Shown one piece after another: positions 59,473 through 64,000 of a stretch of 64,000 bases of DNA (its first letter is position 1; the number at the start of each line of letters is the position of its first letter). The translations under genes were made by a program, and so were the position numbers. The stretch covers positions 646,558,736-646,622,735 of the forward strand of contig NC_053036.3 in assembly GCF_002575655.3 (NCBI RefSeq), written 5' to 3'. Origin of the DNA: Aegilops tauschii subsp. strangulata. Taxonomy: Eukaryota > Streptophyta > Magnoliopsida > Poales > Poaceae. The notes below the pieces were generated by a model. That model did not search any database, had not been told where the DNA came from, and worked only from the letters and a program-made list of their open reading frames with translations.

Positions 59473-60350
59473 AAGGATTTATAGAAATTTCCGTACCGGA
59501 GTTGGACCAACAGGGAATTGATTAAAAATTTCTAATGAAGTCCTATATATATTAAATAAAAAATTAAATAAAAAATACATAGAAAAGCTTCGTGTATAAT
59601 TACTAAAATTAGCTATTACATAGGCCAGATATGATGAATTTGGAAACCTGAATAACTCAACTGGATTTGAAATGAATGTTCTATGAATTTGTAATTTTGA
59701 CTAGAAATGGAAAATGGTATTTGACACTGTTCACGCAGGTTGAACAGGACGACCCAGACTCTTAGGCATATACGCACATGTGCCGCATTGGCTTAGCCCA
59801 TGGGCTGGGATGCGACGTCCATGGCACACTCTTGAGGTCAAATTTGTCAGGACGTCATTCAAGTAACGGTTAATGATGGGCTTTGACCCGACGGAATGCT
59901 TCGTCTGGGCATTTGAGAGGCTGTGGCCAACGGAGGAGGGGAAAAGTGAGGAGCATTAAGGTGGAGGGGCAAAACTGAGGAGAACTAAGGAACCAGGGGC
60001 ACGAAAATAGAAAGCCCTTTTTACTAACAAAACTCTCATCTAGCAATAATTTTTTCACAGTTTTCACACAAACTTAGAATTCATATTAGCATTCTGCTAA
60101 CAAAAGCAAAAAGACAAAAATGCCATGAAAATGATACTGACGGATTCATCATAAAAAACACATTGAGTACCGCATGCATAATAATAAGGTAAAAAAGGAT
60201 AACATATGTATTTATATGTCTATGACAAAACCAAATATACTAAGAAAAAACATTTTGTCTAGAGTTCTCTTTAGGCAGATTAAATAACTTGATCTCTTTA
60301 TTAAACTTTCAAAAGTTCTAGCCCACGCATCGAGCATGCGACTTGCCTAG
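59473..60350. other. Spacer right of the CACTA region, no gene seen
   Basis: AT-rich, with no recognised domain or repeat. It does not continue the Gypsy 1 LTR, the Copia 1 LTR or the LINE that would be expected if the whole stack were a simple set of nested insertions. Confidence 0.45.
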
Positions 60351-62010
60351 TTATTTACTAAAAGCAACATGTTACCATCCACAAAGTCTTGCAAAAGCCT
60401 AAATAAATAGAACATGAAGCTCAGAGCAACCCAACGCTAACAAGATTACATCTCTCAAATATGTATCCCATGATTGGATCGCCATCCAACCTGGTAGAAA
60501 AGCATGCATATTATCTTACCTGCCTGATTGGTACTTAGTCCATGTAATTTAGCGTTAGGGAACATGACTGACAAGATTTTGCCATCGGGTGTTGATAGAG
60601 AGAGCTCACCAGTGTTGATAGAGAGATATCATCAACCTCTCCATTATTATGGTGGATTTTAGACCATCGATCGTTGCAAAATGTTACAGTATTTTTAAGC
60701 CAAACATTATTGTCCCTTAGTTTTTTGTACTCAATCTCTTGTGGCTTGTAGTACTCAAGTACTACATAATATCAAAAAGCCTGCTAATTTGGAGGCCATG
60801 CCAATTCATTTGAGCAATAATACATAGGCAAAACCTTCCAACAATAGTTGCAATGATGCTCTGGAATTTGGAGATCAAAAAGATACAATCGCCAATACAA
60901 TTAGGTAGATGCCCAAGGGTGTTTCCTTTCCATTTTATAAATTTACATGGTTTTGACTCTATCATAATTATGTGAATATTTTTACTTCTAACACGATTGG
61001 AATGCAATCCCTGTAAAGAGGAAAAGTGAACAGGATCCAAAATATACCATAGCAAGCGTTCATAGAGGGAGCTCCTCACCTTCAAATTTGAACTAAAACC
61101 ACTACAAGATTTTGGAATGGAGGGAGTATCTCTGAGTGTGCATGATTTATTTACAACACGCACTACATCGAAATGGCTTTTGGGATAACACATGAAGTAC
61201 TAACATACTTTTGTAGAGTCATTCAATTTGAAAGCTCCACGAAAAACATGTGCCAGATGATGGAACGTGGATATCACTGATGTGGTGTGTGTTACACGTA
61301 GTTGTTTCTTGGACTGCGCAAGTAAACCAGTTGTAGTGAAGAACTTTGACGTCGACCGCATGTTGATTATAATGTTTGTTTCTCCATTGCATGAAATGTC
61401 TTTTTCTGCAGTCGCGTCTCAGACAAGCTAGTGCTCGGATCGTGACACGACCAATAGTAGAGTCATGTCCTTTTGTGACCGACGAAGTGCTAGCGAGTAT
61501 CGTTAGTGAAACCCAAGATAAACAGTTGGGGAGGAAAGCCTAGCAGGCAAAATGGACAAGGGAACCATGGTAATAAGGTGTTGCTCTCCAAATGACGTCG
61601 GTGCTCACGCACATTCTAGTCATGAAAGAAAAGAAGAGCAGTGGGCATGGGTGTAGGAGTTCATTTTTGTCTCGCATGCGAAGAAAAATACATGCATGTA
61701 CCTAGCAGAAGTTCCATTCACATATTCTCGCGGGGCGGAAGAACTATGTTGGACCCCATGGCTTTACTATGACCAAGACCAAACGAGTTAGTTTTGCAAG
61801 TGCAAAAGAGTAGGCATAGTTTCCTCGATAAAAAATGAAAAACAGAATAGCTCCATCTAATAAGTCGACACCATCACTATTTAAGGGAAAAACAATTCAG
61901 CAGTAGCAATGAGAGCCACTTGCTTTTCTTTTCCTTGTCGTGTCATTGTATTAGAAGAAGGTGAGCCAATTGTTCGGAAACAAAAATGTAGGACATGCCA
62001 TCTGATAGAA
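60351..62010. repeat. Tandem duplication, copy A
   Basis: Matches copy B (62331-64000) in the same orientation from ctaaaagcaacatgt to gccatctgatagaa, with many substitutions and small indels. It includes a promoter-like tail: tatttaag near 61879 and an ATG at 61909 followed by 52 bases to a GTGAGC donor. No protein family was recognised. Confidence 0.75.
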
Positions 62011-62330
62011 AAACAAATCCTATCTACCCAGCTAATGTCCATTTTCTTAGATATATATATATATACTGGAAGAGCTAACTCTTTTGTCTTCTCCAATCAG
62101 TGGTGCATACAGTCTAGTCTATTTTATGTTCTATAACTAGTGAAAACTGGGTAAGTTGATGTCTTCTACACAAAGCATGGTAACCCAAAAATATGAAGTT
62201 ACACCCGCTGATTGGAAAAACTATCTTCAGATGGCAAATCAAAGGTACTTTGTCTTATGTAGATGCATAGGCATTATCTTTTCGTTTCGAAAAGAACGGG
62301 CTTCCCATATTGTAGGATGCACATATCCAT
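62011..62330. other. Junction between tandem copies
   Basis: About 320 bp without a match to either copy. It contains a (ta)n tract at about 62049-62065 and a short open frame continuing from copy A. No gene recognised. Confidence 0.4.
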
Positions 62331-64000
62331 ATTATTTCCTAAAAGCAACATGTCGACTATCCACAAAGTCTTACGAAAATTTAAATAAAGCAACGTGTCG
62401 AACATCCACAAAGTCTTATGAAAATTTAAATAAATAGAGCAGAAAGCTCACAGCAACTCGAGACTTACAAGATCACATCACTCAATCACATATCCCATGA
62501 TTGGATCGCCATGCAACTCGGTTGAAAACCATGCATATCATCTGACCTGCCTGATTGGTACCTAGTCCATGTAACTTACTGTTAGGGAAACAGATTAACA
62601 AGATTTTATCATCGAGTGTTGATAGAGAGAGATCCCAAGCCTCTCCATTATTATAGCAGATTTTAGACCACCGATCATCACAAAATGTTACAGTATTTTT
62701 CAGCCAACCATTATTATTCCCTTAGTTTGTCGTAGTCAGTTTCTTCTCGCTTGAGGAAATACTACATAATCTCAAAAAGGGCATCTAATATGGAGACGAT
62801 GCCAATACATATTGATCAATGATATATAGGTAAAACCTTCCAACCATACTTGCAACTATGCTCTCGAATTTGCAGATCAAAAACTTACATTGGCCAATAG
62901 AGTTTGGTAGATGCCCTAGGATGTTGCCTTTCAATTTTACAAATTTAAATAGTTTTGTGTCTATCATAATGATGTGAATATTTTACCTTCTAGCATGATT
63001 GGAACACAAGCCATGTAAAGAGGAAAATTGAACATGATCCAAAATATGCCATAGAAAGTGTTAATGGAGGGAGATTCTCAAACTCACAATTATTTTCATG
63101 TACTTCAGAGCATGGAAGATTTATTTAAAACACACACTACATCAAAATGGCTATCTGGATTATCTTATTGCCATCTCATGAAGTGATATCGTACTTTCGT
63201 AGAGTCATTCAATCTGAAAGCTCCACGAAAAACATGTGCCAAGTGATGGAATGTGGACTACCTATGATGTAGTGTGTGTTAGACGAAGTTATTTCTTGGA
63301 CTGCACATGTAAACCAACTGTAGTGAAGAACTTTGACATCGACCACATATTGATTATAATGTTTATTTCTCCATTACATAAAATCTCTTTTTCTGTTGTC
63401 GCGTCTTAGACAAGCTAGTGCTAGGACCGTGACACACCCAAGAGTAGAGTTCATGTCCTTTTTTGAGCGGCGCACTGCTAGCGAGTATCGTTAGTGAAAC
63501 CCGAGATCAGCATTTGGGGAGGAAAGCCTACCAGGCAAAATGGACAACGGAACCATGGTAATAGGTTGTTGCTATCCAAATGACGTCGGCGCTCACGCAC
63601 ATTCTAGCCATTAAAAAAAGAACAACAGTGGGCACGCGTGTAGAAGTTCATTTTTGTCTCGTTTGCACACACACACACACACACACAGCTAGCAGCCGTT
63701 CCATTCACATATTCTCACGGGGGCGGCAACACTATGTTGGGGCCCATGGCTTTACTACGACCAACACCAAACGAGATAATTTTACAAGTGAAAAAGAGTA
63801 GGGATAGTTTTCGCGATCAAAACTAAAAGGTAGGACGGATCCGTCGAAGAAGACGATACCATCGTTCTTACGGATAAAAGACTTCATCGGTAGCGATGAG
63901 AGCCACATGTTTTTCTTTTCCTCGTTGTTTCATTGTATTAAAAGAAGGTGAGCCAATTGTTCTGAAACAACTAAGATGCTGGCCAGGCCATCTGATAGAA
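62331..64000. repeat. Tandem duplication, copy B (runs off the window)
   Basis: Copy of 60351-62010 with a period near 2.0 kb. Near its start it has an extra 45-bp tandem repeat (62342-62386 and 62387-62431). It contains a (ca)n run at about 63667-63688 and ends with the equivalent ATG (63896) and GTGAGC donor (63948). Confidence 0.75.

Noticed and set aside
47812..59475. A 3-bp target duplication for the CACTA region
   Set aside because: The flanking triplets act and aag do not match, so no clean single insertion is claimed.
60762..61193. 143-codon minus-strand frame with a GHLPNCIGDC motif resembling one leucine-rich repeat
   Set aside because: Only one motif, no second repeat, and the equivalent frame in copy B is shorter and different; likely chance.

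Overview
This window looks like nuclear DNA from a Triticeae grass (wheat, barley, rye or Aegilops type). It has two compact genic stretches with GT-AG introns, a grass-type DUF6598 gene, and a thick layer of Angela-type Copia, Athila-type Gypsy and CACTA transposons of the kind that fill Triticeae genomes. The species call is inference from remembered repeat families, not a database search.

Genic part (1-10.7 kb). Three genes lie on the minus strand. All three could be reassembled into complete proteins with consistent splice phases: a thaumatin-like protein with a hydrophobic, GPI-type C-terminal tail (618-2198, 3 exons, 297 aa); an RRM protein resembling Arabidopsis EDM3/AIPP1 (3036-3952, 2 coding exons, 215 aa); and a DUF6598-domain protein (7542-10417, 3 exons, 465 aa). 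A 1.2-kb Mutator-like element with ~165-bp inverted repeats and a 9-bp target duplication sits in the first intron of the DUF6598 gene, and its target duplication overlaps the splice donor. Small repeats (a foldback MITE, a Stowaway end, a tRNA-like SINE remnant) lie between the genes.

Transposon part (10.7-59.5 kb). A decayed LINE is interrupted by an Angela-type Copia element (Copia 1). The 5' LTR of Copia 1 is interrupted by an Athila-type Gypsy element (Gypsy 1). Gypsy 1 was in turn hit by a second Copia element (Copia 2, TSD gtagt), by an LTR that is now solo (TSD ccctc), and by a Tat-like Gypsy element without reverse transcriptase (Gypsy 2, TSD ctagc). The 3' LTR of Gypsy 1 stops about 55 bp short, at the left end of an 11.7-kb CACTA region. 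That region carries a broken TNP2 transposase, a broken DUF8039/Ulp1-protease-like gene, a small coiled-coil/transmembrane gene and one unknown ORF. No transposon protein here is intact, so all are relics or non-autonomous copies.

Right end (59.5-64 kb). No recognised gene. A diverged ~2-kb direct tandem duplication fills 60.35-64.0 kb. Each copy ends in a similar promoter-like stretch followed by a 52-nt ATG-to-GT mini-exon, and the second copy runs off the window.

The host genes show no pathway link. The transposons form one nested stack whose order can be read from target duplications and split ORFs. I see no clear novel defence or biosynthetic system. The best leads are the splice-site-overlapping Mutator insertion, the probably chimeric CACTA region, and the tandem duplicated mini-exon at the right edge.
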